The position numbers and the translations under genes are program-made. The notes beneath the pieces were generated by a model, which made no database searches, was not told where the DNA came from, and worked only from the letters and a program-made list of their open reading frames with translations. Below, in pieces: positions 17,188 to 26,032 of a stretch of 57,912 bases of DNA. This stretch comes from Lachnospiraceae bacterium KH1T2 (lineage in GTDB: Bacteria; Bacillota; Clostridia; Lachnospirales; Lachnospiraceae), in contig FOSY01000019.1 of the NCBI GenBank assembly GCA_900114405.1, forward strand, positions 1 to 57,912, in the 5' to 3' direction. Numbering within the stretch: position 1 is the first letter of the stretch; each line of letters starts with the position of its first letter.

Positions 17188-19314
17188 ATGGATTTTGAGC
17201 TTTCAAATAACAGCGTGGATGGCTCGGAAGAAAAAAATGTTGAAATAAACCACAAATTAAGAGACAGATTTGATGGGAAAATTGTCCGCAAGGATCTTAC
17301 AAAGCATATCAAGGAAGGCGCAAATGTTCCTGTGTATGTTTTGGAGTATCTTTTGGGACAGTATTGTAATTCTGAAGATGAAGAAATCATCGAATCCGGA
17401 GTTGAAAGCGTAAAGCATATTCTTGCGGATAATTATGTACGTCCGGATGAATCAGAGAAGGTTTTATCAAGACTTCGCCAGCGTGGTTCAATGAGTATCA
17501 TTGACAGAGTTACCGTGAGCCTGAATCTCAGATATGACGAGTATCAGGCTGAGTTTTCAAATCTTGGACTATCAGGAGTGCCGATTGCGGAGGAATATCC
17601 GGAGAAATACGACAGGCTTCTTTGTGGTGGCATCTGGTGCATCATAAATCTTGAATATAATGCTGATGTTGAGGAGTCAATGCAGTTTGGATTTACTACG
17701 GAGTCATCAAAGAAGAAAAAGAAGAAAGATGTAACAATAATTTCCATCAATAGCCTTAAGCCCATACAGATGCCGTCAGTGGACATAAATGAGCTTAAGG
17801 AAGGCAGAAAAGCTTTCACTAAAGAAGAATGGATCGATATTATGCTCCGTTCGATCGGTATGGAACCGGATAGGCTTACAGAACGTGAGAAATGGTTGTT
17901 GCTTCTCCGACTTGTGCCGTTAGTTGAAAATAACTTCAATCTTTGTGAGCTCGGACCACGTAGTACAGGTAAATCACATATTTATAAAGAAGTATCACCA
18001 AACAGTATCCTGGTTTCAGGTGGACAGACCACCGTTGCAAATCTCTTCTACAACATGGGAAGACATACCATGGGACTTGTAGGTATGTGGGACTGTGTAG
18101 CTTTTGATGAAGTTGCCGGAATTAACTTCAAAGATAAAGACGGCGTGCAGATAATGAAGGACTATATGGCTTCAGGATCTTTTGCACGAGGTAAAGAAGA
18201 AAAGGCTGCATCAGCATCCATGGTGTTCGTCGGAAATATAAATCAAAGCGTAGATGTTCTACTGAAAACAAGCAGCTTATTTGATCCTTTTCCTGCTGAG
18301 ATGGGAACTGATACAGCTTTCCTTGATCGTATGCACTGTTATGTTCCGGGATGGGAAATTCCGAAGTTCAGACCGGAGCATTTTACAAACGATTACGGTT
18401 TTATCACTGACTATCTTGCAGAATTTGTCCGTGAACTTCGTAAGGAGCAGTATGGTGATGCAATAGATAAGTATTTCAGACTCGGCAGAAATCTTAATCA
18501 ACGCGATACTATAGCGGTTCGTAAACTTGTAGGCGGCTTGATCAAGCTTGTGTACCCTAATGGAGAATTTACGAAGGAAGAGCTGGAAGGAATATTACAG
18601 CTTGCTCTTGAAATGCGTCGTAGAGTAAAGGAACAGCTTAAGAAATTAGGCGGTATGGAGTTCTATGACGTTAATTTCTCATATATAGATAATGAAACAT
18701 TTGAGGAACATTATGTGTCTGTTCCGGAGCAGGGCGGTGGAAAGCTTATACCGGAAGGAATAATGAATCCGGGACAGGTATATACAGTGTCTCATGGAAA
18801 GTCTGGAATGATCGGTGTATTCCGCCTTGAATCTCAGATGCTTCCCGGAAATGGCAAGTTTGACCGCACAGGTCTTGGATCTGACAGAGAATGTAAAGAA
18901 GCAACAAACACCGCATATAATTTCCTTAAGGCAAATGCCAGTAGGATCAGCGGTGCTATAGGTATAGGAACAAAAGATTTTGTAATAAATTATCAGGATC
19001 TTCAGGGGTTGGGGATGACCAGTACATTGGCTTTATCTACCCTTATTGCATTATGCTCAATTGCACTTGGAAAACCGGTACAGAATTCACTTGCGGTGCT
19101 CGGCGAAATAAGTATCAGCGGAACCATGATAAAAGTAGAAAATCTTGCAGATACACTGCAGGTATGCCTTGATAGTGGAGCCAAGAAAGTATTGCTTCCT
19201 CAGATTTCCGCAGTTGATCTAGGCACAGTACCGCCAGAGCTTATGAGCAGTTTCAGTCTTGTGTTCTATCAAAGTGCAGAGGATGCGGTGTTTAAGGCGT
19301 TGGGGGTGGAATAG
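17188..19314 (+). CDS. brxL: BrxL, BREX Lon-like AAA+ protein
   Basis: A 708-residue protein. A central AAA+ domain has Walker A 'GPRSTGKS' (about residues 256-263) and Walker B-like 'MWDCVAFDEVAG' (about 301). The C-terminal Lon-type domain contains 'GLGMTSTLALSTLIALCSIA' (from about residue 607) and 'VKNLADT..'-like and 'AKKVLLP' blocks. BrxL ends the canonical type 1 operon and is known as a DNA-binding ring ATPase. The RBS GGGGAG lies before ATG 17188, 12 bases after pglZ. The operon ends here, with no clear intrinsic terminator. The following 107 bases hold no recognisable gene and separate it from the convergent AraC gene. Confidence 0.92.
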   Translation: MDFELSNNSVDGSEEKNVEINHKLRDRFDGKIVRKDLTKHIKEGANVPVYVLEYLLGQYCNSEDEEIIESGVESVKHILADNYVRPDESEKVLSRLRQRGSMSIIDRVTVSLNLRYDEYQAEFSNLGLSGVPIAEEYPEKYDRLLCGGIWCIINLEYNADVEESMQFGFTTESSKKKKKKDVTIISINSLKPIQMPSVDINELKEGRKAFTKEEWIDIMLRSIGMEPDRLTEREKWLLLLRLVPLVENNFNLCELGPRSTGKSHIYKEVSPNSILVSGGQTTVANLFYNMGRHTMGLVGMWDCVAFDEVAGINFKDKDGVQIMKDYMASGSFARGKEEKAASASMVFVGNINQSVDVLLKTSSLFDPFPAEMGTDTAFLDRMHCYVPGWEIPKFRPEHFTNDYGFITDYLAEFVRELRKEQYGDAIDKYFRLGRNLNQRDTIAVRKLVGGLIKLVYPNGEFTKEELEGILQLALEMRRRVKEQLKKLGGMEFYDVNFSYIDNETFEEHYVSVPEQGGGKLIPEGIMNPGQVYTVSHGKSGMIGVFRLESQMLPGNGKFDRTGLGSDRECKEATNTAYNFLKANASRISGAIGIGTKDFVINYQDLQGLGMTSTLALSTLIALCSIALGKPVQNSLAVLGEISISGTMIKVENLADTLQVCLDSGAKKVLLPQISAVDLGTVPPELMSSFSLVFYQSAEDAVFKALGVE

Positions 19315-19421
19315 CTTTCTGTGCTTAAAGGCGAAAGACATGGTGATCTTGCACACCGTAATCAGCCCTGGCTCGAAAATGGTTCATTAGTGAGTAATCT
19401 TCGATCAAATCAGTGTTCCTT

Positions 19422-20279
19422 TCAAGAAAGACTGCACTGAGCATATTTCTTCGGGGAAATTCCGACTGTCTTTGTAAATGCCTTAAAAAAGTTACTGTAG
19501 TCGTTAAAACCGCTTTTTTCAAAAGCATCCGTCACGGAAGCACCCTCGGCGAGAGCTGCTTTGGCGACGCTTATTCGGCGGGAAGTTATGTATTTATTTA
19601 TAGTAGTACCGGTAGCTGCTTTGAAAATCCTGCATATGTAGCTTTCGCTTAAGTAAAATTCTGAGGTGAGCTGTTCTAGGCTTATCTGTGTTGAAATATT
19701 CTGATTGATAAAATTCAGTATCTCATTTATGTGCTGATTATAGCCATAGTCATTATGATCTTCTTCAACTAAATTCACATTTGAAATCTGATTCAGCATT
19801 ACGAGTAGTTCCATAAAGGCAGACTGCTCGATGATGTCATGTCCGTAACCGTGTGCGTCAGTTATTTTATCAATATAGTAAAGGAAAAGCTTTTGCTGCT
19901 TATCGTTGAGAGAAAGACGATGTGAAAAATTATCAGGTCTGCCGGAGAAAAACTGATCAAGGTTTGTCTCTTTAGTAGAAATACGCTTTACATATTCAGG
20001 ATTTACAAAAAGCACGATACGCTCATGAAGCATTTTGTCGATCTGAGTGAGCATGTGACTTTCATATTGATTAATGACAAAAATATCTCCCGGAGTTATG
20101 GGATAAAATTTATTTCCTATAAGAAACTGTTTGCCGCCGGAAATAGAGAAATAAACCTCATAACAGTCATGAAGATGCATATCCATGGTTTTCTCTTCTT
20201 TATATAAATGTGCGATAGTGAAGCCGTTTTCCGGGCTGCAGTTATGCATAGCCTCTTTGCATGAGTAGAATTGATCCAT
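19422..20279 (-). CDS. AraC-family regulator of the uronate operon
   Basis: A 285-residue regulator. The N-terminal cupin-like sugar-sensing domain ('MDMHLHDCYEVYFSISGGKQ' from about residue 31) is followed by a C-terminal AraC DNA-binding domain with two helix-turn-helices ('ISLEQLTSEFYLSESYICRI' and 'SVTDAFEKSGFNDYSNFFKA'). It diverges from kduI with a 190-base shared regulatory region, which holds a direct repeat spaced by 21 bases, so it very likely activates the kduI operon in response to a uronate intermediate. The start at 20279 follows AAGGGG. Its 3' end faces brxL. Confidence 0.85.
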   Translation of the reverse strand: MDQFYSCKEAMHNCSPENGFTIAHLYKEEKTMDMHLHDCYEVYFSISGGKQFLIGNKFYPITPGDIFVINQYESHMLTQIDKMLHERIVLFVNPEYVKRISTKETNLDQFFSGRPDNFSHRLSLNDKQQKLFLYYIDKITDAHGYGHDIIEQSAFMELLVMLNQISNVNLVEEDHNDYGYNQHINEILNFINQNISTQISLEQLTSEFYLSESYICRIFKAATGTTINKYITSRRISVAKAALAEGASVTDAFEKSGFNDYSNFFKAFTKTVGISPKKYAQCSLS

Positions 20280-20353
20280 AAGAATTGTCCCCTTTTGGTA
20301 AAAATGTGAAAATATTGAACGTCTTGTATCTAATTATAGACAAAGAGTACAGA

Positions 20354-20410
20354 ATTTGCAATTTTCTCACGAGGATTTGCAAGGAAATTGCCAAAACAAG
20401 ATAGTACAAT
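20354..20410 (+). promoter_or_regulatory. Candidate AraC operator and promoter of kduI
   Basis: ATTTGCAA occurs twice, at 20354-20361 and 20375-20382, exactly 21 bases apart (two helical turns). This is the spacing expected for two AraC subunits on one DNA face. TACAAT at 20405-20410 is a good -10, but the -35 position (about 20382-20387, AGGAAA) is poor, which suits an activator-dependent promoter. The protein that binds is inferred. Confidence 0.45.
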
Positions 20411-20469
20411 ATAGTCAACGAAAGCAAAAATCAACAAAAGTTGATCGAAAGATAGAGAGGTAATCAAGT

Positions 20470-21330
20470 ATGGAACTTAGAACAGCATCATCACCAAAAG
20501 ACGTAAAACATTATACAACTGAGAGACTTAGAGAAGAATTTCTTGTGGATGATCTTTTCAGGAAAGGCGAGATCAAACTTGTCTACAGTCATATCGACAG
20601 GATAATTTTTGGCTCTGCAGTACCTGTTGAGCCAATCAGGCTTACGGCAGGCGATGAACTCAGAGCAGAGTATTTCCTGCAGAGACGAGAGATGGGAGTT
20701 ATCAATATCGGAGAAGCCGGGATCATCACTATAGACGGTAAAGACTATAACGTGGGCTTCAAAGAGGGTATGTACATTGGCATGGGAGCTAAGGATATCA
20801 CGTTTAAGAGCGTGGACAGCAGTAAGCCTGCAAAGTTCTATATCAATAGTGCACCGGCTCACAAGACATATCCGACAGTACTTATCAAACCGCAGGGTAC
20901 AGCGGAAGAGGGAGTAGTTATCGTAAAAGATGAAAATAAGGTGGAGCTTGGTTCACTTGAAGAGTCAAACCATAGAGTGATCTGCAAGTATATCCTTCCG
21001 GGACAGGTAGAAAGCTGTCAGCTTGTAATGGGTATGACACAGCTTAAGCCAGGAAGCGTATGGAATACAATGCCATGTCATACACATGACAGAAGAATGG
21101 AAGTCTACCTTTATTTTGAAATGCCTGAGGATGCTTTGGTAATGCACTATATGGGTGAGGCTAAGGAGACAAGACATATCATTATGAGAAATGAGCAGGC
21201 TGTCATTTCTCCAAGCTGGTCAATACATGCCGGAAGTGGTACACAGGCGTATACATTCATCTGGGGAATGGTTGGAGAAAATCAGGCATTTGACGATATG
21301 GATGAGATTAAAATGACAGATCTTATGTGA
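20470..21330 (+). CDS. kduI: 5-keto-4-deoxyuronate isomerase KduI
   Basis: A 286-residue cytosolic enzyme converting 5-keto-4-deoxyuronate to 2,5-diketo-3-deoxygluconate in the breakdown of unsaturated uronates. The cupin zinc site is visible as 'HTHDRRMEVYLYF' (His-x-His-x4-Glu, about residues 198-210), with a further His in 'SWSIHAGSG' (about 255). It is slightly longer than the roughly 278-residue family norm. It is first in an operon with kduD, kdgA and kdgK. The RBS is AGAGAGGT before ATG 20470. Confidence 0.93.
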   Translation: MELRTASSPKDVKHYTTERLREEFLVDDLFRKGEIKLVYSHIDRIIFGSAVPVEPIRLTAGDELRAEYFLQRREMGVINIGEAGIITIDGKDYNVGFKEGMYIGMGAKDITFKSVDSSKPAKFYINSAPAHKTYPTVLIKPQGTAEEGVVIVKDENKVELGSLEESNHRVICKYILPGQVESCQLVMGMTQLKPGSVWNTMPCHTHDRRMEVYLYFEMPEDALVMHYMGEAKETRHIIMRNEQAVISPSWSIHAGSGTQAYTFIWGMVGENQAFDDMDEIKMTDLM

Positions 21331-21357
21331 GTTTATGATAGAAAAGGAGAAAAAACG

Positions 21358-22161
21358 ATGAGTGATTTCAGTAAAAAATTTTCATTAGAGGGAAAGGTTG
21401 CACTTGTAACAGGTGCTTCATATGGTATAGGCTTTGCAATCGCATGTGCATATGCTCAGGCAGGAGCAACTATTGTTTTTAACGACATTAAGCAGGAACT
21501 TGTTGATAAAGGGCTTGCATCATATAAGGAAAAAGGAATAGAAGCACATGGATATGTGTGTGATGTTACAGACGAAGATGCAGTGAATGAGTTTATAGCT
21601 AAGGTTGAAAAAGAAGTTGGAACTATCGACATTCTTGTAAACAATGCAGGAATTATCAAGAGAATTCCTATGTGTGACATGAAGGCTTCTGAATTCAGGC
21701 AAGTCATTGATGTTGACTTAAATGCACCATTCATTGTATCTAAGGCAGTTATACCCGGCATGATAAAGAATGGACATGGAAAGATCATTAACATATGTTC
21801 AATGATGAGTGAGCTTGGACGTGAGACAGTTTCTGCTTATGCTGCTGCAAAGGGCGGACTTAAGATGCTCACAAGAAATATCGCGTCAGAATATGGTGAA
21901 TATAATATTCAGTGCAATGGCATAGGACCCGGGTATATCGCAACTCCGCAGACAGCACCGCTTCGTGAGATCCAAAGCGACGGAAGCCGTCATCCGTTTG
22001 ACAAGTTTATCATTGCTAAGACACCGGCTGCACGTTGGGGAACACCGGAAGACCTGCAGGGACCGGCAGTATTCCTTGCTTCTGATGCATCAGACTTTGT
22101 AAATGGTCATGTTCTTTATGTAGATGGCGGTATCCTTGCATATATCGGCAAGCAGCCATAA
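21358..22161 (+). CDS. kduD: 2-deoxy-D-gluconate 3-dehydrogenase-type SDR, KduD
   Basis: A 267-residue short-chain dehydrogenase. The NAD-binding motif TGASYGIG is at residues 18-25, NNAG at about 95, and the catalytic Y-x3-K is in 'SAYAAAKGG' (about residues 158-166). In this context it reduces 2,5-diketo-3-deoxygluconate to 2-keto-3-deoxygluconate (KDG). It lies 27 bases after kduI, with RBS AAAGGAG. The C-terminal 'VNGHVLYVDGGILAYIGKQP' is typical of KduD. The paired placement with kduI makes the assignment firm. Confidence 0.92.
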   Translation: MSDFSKKFSLEGKVALVTGASYGIGFAIACAYAQAGATIVFNDIKQELVDKGLASYKEKGIEAHGYVCDVTDEDAVNEFIAKVEKEVGTIDILVNNAGIIKRIPMCDMKASEFRQVIDVDLNAPFIVSKAVIPGMIKNGHGKIINICSMMSELGRETVSAYAAAKGGLKMLTRNIASEYGEYNIQCNGIGPGYIATPQTAPLREIQSDGSRHPFDKFIIAKTPAARWGTPEDLQGPAVFLASDASDFVNGHVLYVDGGILAYIGKQP

Positions 22162-22191
22162 ATTTTACTGAGATCAAGGAGGTAGCTGAGT

Positions 22192-22833
22192 ATGAATAAG
22201 ATACTAGAGAGATTGAGCAGCTTTGGAATCGTACCGGTAGTTGTTTTGAATAGATCAGAGGATGCCGAGCCGCTGGCTGATGCACTCTGTAATGCTGGAC
22301 TTCCATGTGCTGAAGTTACTTTCAGGACGGATGCTGCAGCTGAGTCGATCAAGATAATGAAAGAGAAGCATCCGGAGCTTTTGATCGGAGCGGGAACAGT
22401 TCTAACGACTGAGCAGGTGGACAGAGCGCTTGACGCAGGAGCAGAGTTTATAGTTTCGCCGGGATTTGATCCGGAGATAGTTGATTACTGCATAGCTAAA
22501 AATGTGCCGATAGTGCCTGGATGTGTTACTCCTTCTGAGGTGGCACAGGGAGTACACAGAGGTCTTGAAGTGCTTAAGTTTTTCCCGGCTGAGCAGGCAG
22601 GAGGTCTTGCCATGATAAAGGCAATGGCAGCACCATATACAAATGTGAAATTTATGCCGACAGGTGGGATTTCGGAAGGAAATCTGGCATCATATCTGGA
22701 ATGCAATAAGATCGTCTGCTGCGGAGGTAGTTGGATGGTTAAGGCAGATATGGTGGAGTCAGGTGATTTCAGTGCGATAAGTGAAAAGGCAAAAAGGGCA
22801 GTTGAAATAGTTAAAACTGTCAGAGCTTCTTAA
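22192..22833 (+). CDS. kdgA: KDPG/KHG aldolase
   Basis: A 213-residue class I aldolase that splits 2-keto-3-deoxy-6-phosphogluconate to pyruvate and glyceraldehyde-3-phosphate. The Schiff-base lysine is K129 in 'VLKFFPAEQ' and the catalytic Glu is E41 in 'EVTFRT'. Length and motifs match the Eda/KdgA family. It is third in the uronate operon, 30 bases after kduD, with RBS AAGGAGG. It acts after KdgK even though it precedes kdgK in gene order. Confidence 0.92.
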   Translation: MNKILERLSSFGIVPVVVLNRSEDAEPLADALCNAGLPCAEVTFRTDAAAESIKIMKEKHPELLIGAGTVLTTEQVDRALDAGAEFIVSPGFDPEIVDYCIAKNVPIVPGCVTPSEVAQGVHRGLEVLKFFPAEQAGGLAMIKAMAAPYTNVKFMPTGGISEGNLASYLECNKIVCCGGSWMVKADMVESGDFSAISEKAKRAVEIVKTVRAS

Positions 22834-22861
22834 ATAAAGGGCAGAGGGAGAGCAGTAAGAA

Positions 22862-23893
22862 ATGGCAAAAATAGTTACAATGGGCGAGATAATGCTTAGG
22901 CTGTCTACACCAAACCATGAAAGATTTTTGCAGGTGGATGAATTTGATGTAAATTATGGCGGAGGAGAGGCAAATGTAGCCGTATCACTTGCAAATTATG
23001 GACATGACACAGAGTTTGTAACCGCAGTCCCTGATAATGAGATAGGTGAATGTGCGGTAGCAGCTCTCAGGAAAAATAAAGTAGGCACTGATCATATAGC
23101 AAGGTGCGGAGAACGTCTCGGGATTTATTATCTTGAGTCAGGCTCATCTATAAGACCATCTAAAGTTATTTATGACAGAGCGCACTCATCAATTTCCACA
23201 GCAGTAGAGATTGATTTTGACTTTGACATGATTTTTAAGGATGCGGACTGGTTTCACTTTACAGGCATCACACCTGCTATTTCAGACAGCGCGGCAGTTT
23301 TGACGGAAAAGGCACTGATAGCTGCGAAGAAGCATGGTGTAAAGGTGTCGGTTGACCTTAATTTCAGAAAGAAATTGTGGTCTTCAGAAAAAGCTAAGAG
23401 AGTTATGACTAATCTCATGAAATATGTCGATGTCTGCATAGGAAATGAAGAAGATGCAGACCTTGTACTTGGATTTAAGCCGGCAGAGACGGATGTTACA
23501 AGCGGAGAGCTTGCATTGGACGGCTATAGATCTATTTTTGAGCAGATGACAGAAAAGTTTGACTTTGAGTATTGCGTTTCATCACTTAGAGTAAGCCATT
23601 CTGCATCGGATAATGGCTGGTCAGCGTGCATTTATTCACGTGACAGTAAGGAGTTTTATCATTCCAGAGAGTACAGAATAACACCGATCGTAGACAGAGT
23701 TGGGGGAGGAGACTCGTTCGCAGCGGGAGTTATCTGCGGACTTGCTGAAGGCAGAAACTTCAAAGAAGCTCTGGAATTTGGAGTTGCTGCATCTGCACTA
23801 AAACATACGATACCGGGTGACTTTAATTATGTCACAAGAAAAGAAGTTGAGACACTTATGGGAGGCGATGCTTCCGGAAGGATTCAGAGATAA
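22862..23893 (+). CDS. kdgK: 2-keto-3-deoxygluconate kinase (PfkB family)
   Basis: A 343-residue ribokinase/PfkB-family kinase. It has the N-terminal 'GGGEANVAVSLANYG' sugar-binding block (about residues 31-45) and the C-terminal PfkB signature 'DRVGGGDSFAAGV' with its catalytic Asp (about residue 285). Context makes KDG the substrate: it phosphorylates KDG for the aldolase KdgA next to it. It lies 28 bases after kdgA, with RBS AGAGGGAGAG. Confidence 0.9.
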   Translation: MAKIVTMGEIMLRLSTPNHERFLQVDEFDVNYGGGEANVAVSLANYGHDTEFVTAVPDNEIGECAVAALRKNKVGTDHIARCGERLGIYYLESGSSIRPSKVIYDRAHSSISTAVEIDFDFDMIFKDADWFHFTGITPAISDSAAVLTEKALIAAKKHGVKVSVDLNFRKKLWSSEKAKRVMTNLMKYVDVCIGNEEDADLVLGFKPAETDVTSGELALDGYRSIFEQMTEKFDFEYCVSSLRVSHSASDNGWSACIYSRDSKEFYHSREYRITPIVDRVGGGDSFAAGVICGLAEGRNFKEALEFGVAASALKHTIPGDFNYVTRKEVETLMGGDASGRIQR

Positions 23894-23903
23894 GGGATAG
23901 CTT

Positions 23904-24704
23904 ATGAGTATGCTTACATGGAAAATACAGGATAAAAATGGAGATACAAGATATGTGGAACATGGTGATGATGAGGTAAGTCTTGTAAATACAACTTCAT
24001 ATCAGGAAGGCGACAGCATTGTATTGGAGATCGGCGGAGCTGAGGGACACTATATGGTGCAGGTGGATGAAAGCCTTGGGAGGAGCCTTGTATTTCTGAC
24101 AGAAGACCTGCATTTTACGGTTCCATTCGGCGAGAAGCATATAAGCTATCCTCCGAATGCATTTACTGGTGAGAGGCATCTGCTCTATGCGAGGAAGGCA
24201 ACAGAGGATGAAATACATCAGTACAGAAATCTTGCGCTGAATGTAAACGATCAGCATGGAGATACACATTGCTATCCACATGCTACAGCAAATGTAGAGA
24301 CCAGAGGTGAAGCTGTTTTTGCAGCAAGAAATGCCATTGACGGGATAGTTGCGAATCATTCACACGGTGAGTGGCCATATGCTTCATGGGGCATAAACAG
24401 GCGCGATGATGCCTGTTGGAAACTTGAATTTGGCAGAGAAGTCGAGATTGATAAGATCGTGATCTACGAAAGAGCAGATTTTCCGCATGATAATTGGTGG
24501 AAACAGGTCACTATCGAGTATTCTGACGGAGATATTAAAAAGTACCAAATGCATAAAACTGATAAAGGGCAGGAGATAGCTCTTGAAAAGAAGAGAATAG
24601 AATGGTTAGAATTAAAGGAGTTGATCAAATCAGATGAACCATCTCCATTCCCGGCACTTACTCAGTTTCAGGTCTTTGGTACAGATGTTTCATCTAATAT
24701 GTAA
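23904..24704 (+). CDS. Cytosolic discoidin-like (F5/8 type C) protein of the uronate operon
   Basis: A 266-residue protein with no signal peptide or membrane segment. Residues about 1-105 form an N-terminal beta-rich domain ('GDSIVLEIGGAEGHYMVQVD'). Residues about 110-262 resemble a galactose-binding/discoidin fold, with 'NAIDG', 'HGEWPYASWGINRRDDACW' and 'WKQVTIEYSDGD' blocks. It probably binds carbohydrate, but being intracellular it is not a normal polysaccharide-binding module. It sits 10 bases after kdgK and 15 before the GH88 gene, so it is an integral operon member. A scaffold or an uncharacterised sugar-processing role are both possible; I cannot choose. Confidence 0.6.
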   Translation: MSMLTWKIQDKNGDTRYVEHGDDEVSLVNTTSYQEGDSIVLEIGGAEGHYMVQVDESLGRSLVFLTEDLHFTVPFGEKHISYPPNAFTGERHLLYARKATEDEIHQYRNLALNVNDQHGDTHCYPHATANVETRGEAVFAARNAIDGIVANHSHGEWPYASWGINRRDDACWKLEFGREVEIDKIVIYERADFPHDNWWKQVTIEYSDGDIKKYQMHKTDKGQEIALEKKRIEWLELKELIKSDEPSPFPALTQFQVFGTDVSSNM

Positions 24705-24719
24705 AGGAGAAGGCTTACA

Positions 24720-25907
24720 ATGATGAACTTAGAAAAAAATGCTCCGATCACGGGCGGGGAAATACTTGACGGAATCAAATTTTCCGTAGATATGATCTTA
24801 AAAAATCTCGAAAACTTTACTTATAAGTTTCAGAATGCTTACAGCGTCAATAATTTCTATGAGCAGGAAGAAAACACCGACTGGACAAATGGTTTCTGGA
24901 CAGGTGAGATATGGCTTGCGTATGAGTACTGCAAGGCACATGGCAGAGAAAAAGATGCAGAAAGGCTTAAGCACGCTGCTGAGATTCAGGTGGATTCTTT
25001 CCTTGAGAGGATAGAAAAGCATATCGAAGTAGATCATCATGACATGGGATTTCTCTATACCCCTTCATGTGTGGCAGCATATAAGCTTACAGGATCTGAA
25101 AAGGCTAAAAAAGCTGCAATATTAGCTGCAGAGCAGCTTATAAAGAGATATCATCCGGTAGGTGAGTTCATTCAGGCGTGGGGAGCTATGGATGAACCTG
25201 GGAATTACCGGCTCATCATCGACTGTCTTTTAAATCTGCCGCTGCTTTATTGGGCTTCGGAAGAGACTGGCGACACTAAGTATAGGGATATAGCAGAAAA
25301 GCATATCCATACGGCTGTGGCAAATGTTATCAGAGATGACTACTCTACGTGGCATACTTTCTTTTTTAACATGAAGACAGGCGAGCCGGATCATGGTGCG
25401 ACATGTCAGGGATACAGAGACGGCTCAGCCTGGGCGAGAGGTCAGGCATGGGGAGTCTACGGTATGGCGTGCGCATATAGATACACTCGACGTGCAGACT
25501 ATATAGATAAATTCAAAAAAGTTACTAAATATTTTCTTGAGCACCTTCCTGAGGATCTTGTTCCATATTGGGATCTTGAGTTTAGTGATGGTGATGACCA
25601 GCCAAGAGACTCCTCGTCTGCATCGATCGCAGCTTGTGGAATGCTTGAGATGAGTAAGTACCTCGACGCTGATGATGCTGAGTATTATAAAGAGAAGGCG
25701 GCAGAGATAATGAAATCTGTCTATGATAATTATGCTGTAAAGTCCTTTGATGAATCAAACGGTCTTGTACTTCACAGCACTTATTCAAACCATTCTCCTT
25801 ACAATACATGCAATCATTGCGGTGTTGATGAGTGCAATATCTGGGGTGATTATTACTATCTTGAAGCGCTCACCAGAATGAGCACTGACTGGAATCAGTA
25901 TTGGTGA
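24720..25907 (+). CDS. Unsaturated glucuronyl hydrolase, GH88
   Basis: A 395-residue GH88 enzyme that removes 4,5-unsaturated uronic acid from the non-reducing end of oligosaccharides made by lyases, feeding KduI. It has the (alpha/alpha)6-barrel signatures 'VDHHDMGFLYTPS' with a candidate catalytic Asp (about residues 105-117), 'GQAWGVYGMACAYRYT' (about 240-255) and 'PRDSSSASIAACGMLEM'. No signal peptide, so it works on imported sugar. ATG 24720 and 24723 are both possible, with RBS AAAGGAGAAGG. It is the last gene of the kduI operon; the 3' end is followed by a 112-base palindrome. Confidence 0.9.
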   Translation: MMNLEKNAPITGGEILDGIKFSVDMILKNLENFTYKFQNAYSVNNFYEQEENTDWTNGFWTGEIWLAYEYCKAHGREKDAERLKHAAEIQVDSFLERIEKHIEVDHHDMGFLYTPSCVAAYKLTGSEKAKKAAILAAEQLIKRYHPVGEFIQAWGAMDEPGNYRLIIDCLLNLPLLYWASEETGDTKYRDIAEKHIHTAVANVIRDDYSTWHTFFFNMKTGEPDHGATCQGYRDGSAWARGQAWGVYGMACAYRYTRRADYIDKFKKVTKYFLEHLPEDLVPYWDLEFSDGDDQPRDSSSASIAACGMLEMSKYLDADDAEYYKEKAAEIMKSVYDNYAVKSFDESNGLVLHSTYSNHSPYNTCNHCGVDECNIWGDYYYLEALTRMSTDWNQYW

Positions 25908-25920
25908 ATGTTTCAATATA

Positions 25921-26032
25921 CTAGTATAACTGTTTTTTATAACCTCGACTAAATTCTAATGATGCAAACCCTCACCATTAGAGGATTTACATCATTAGAA
26001 TAAGTCGAGCTAATTAAAAACAGCAATACTAG
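25921..26032. repeat. 112-bp near-perfect palindrome (MITE-like), copy A
   Basis: Arm 25921-25973 pairs along almost its whole length with arm 25981-26032, leaving a 7-base loop (ACCATTA). Both ends read CTAGTAT. Inner perfect blocks include ATTCTAATGATG/CATCATTAGAAT and CTCGAC/GTCGAG, with AAAAACAG at the outer right. It lies between two convergent genes and its right end supplies the stop codon of the response regulator gene. It could act as a bidirectional terminator, but it lacks the T-tract of a normal one. The same 53-7-53 layout occurs at 40051-40163. Confidence 0.8.

Noticed and set aside
19315..19421. Possible small gene on the minus strand between brxL and the AraC gene
   Set aside because: The frame there overlaps the AraC coding region in another phase, has no ribosome site and matches no family I know.
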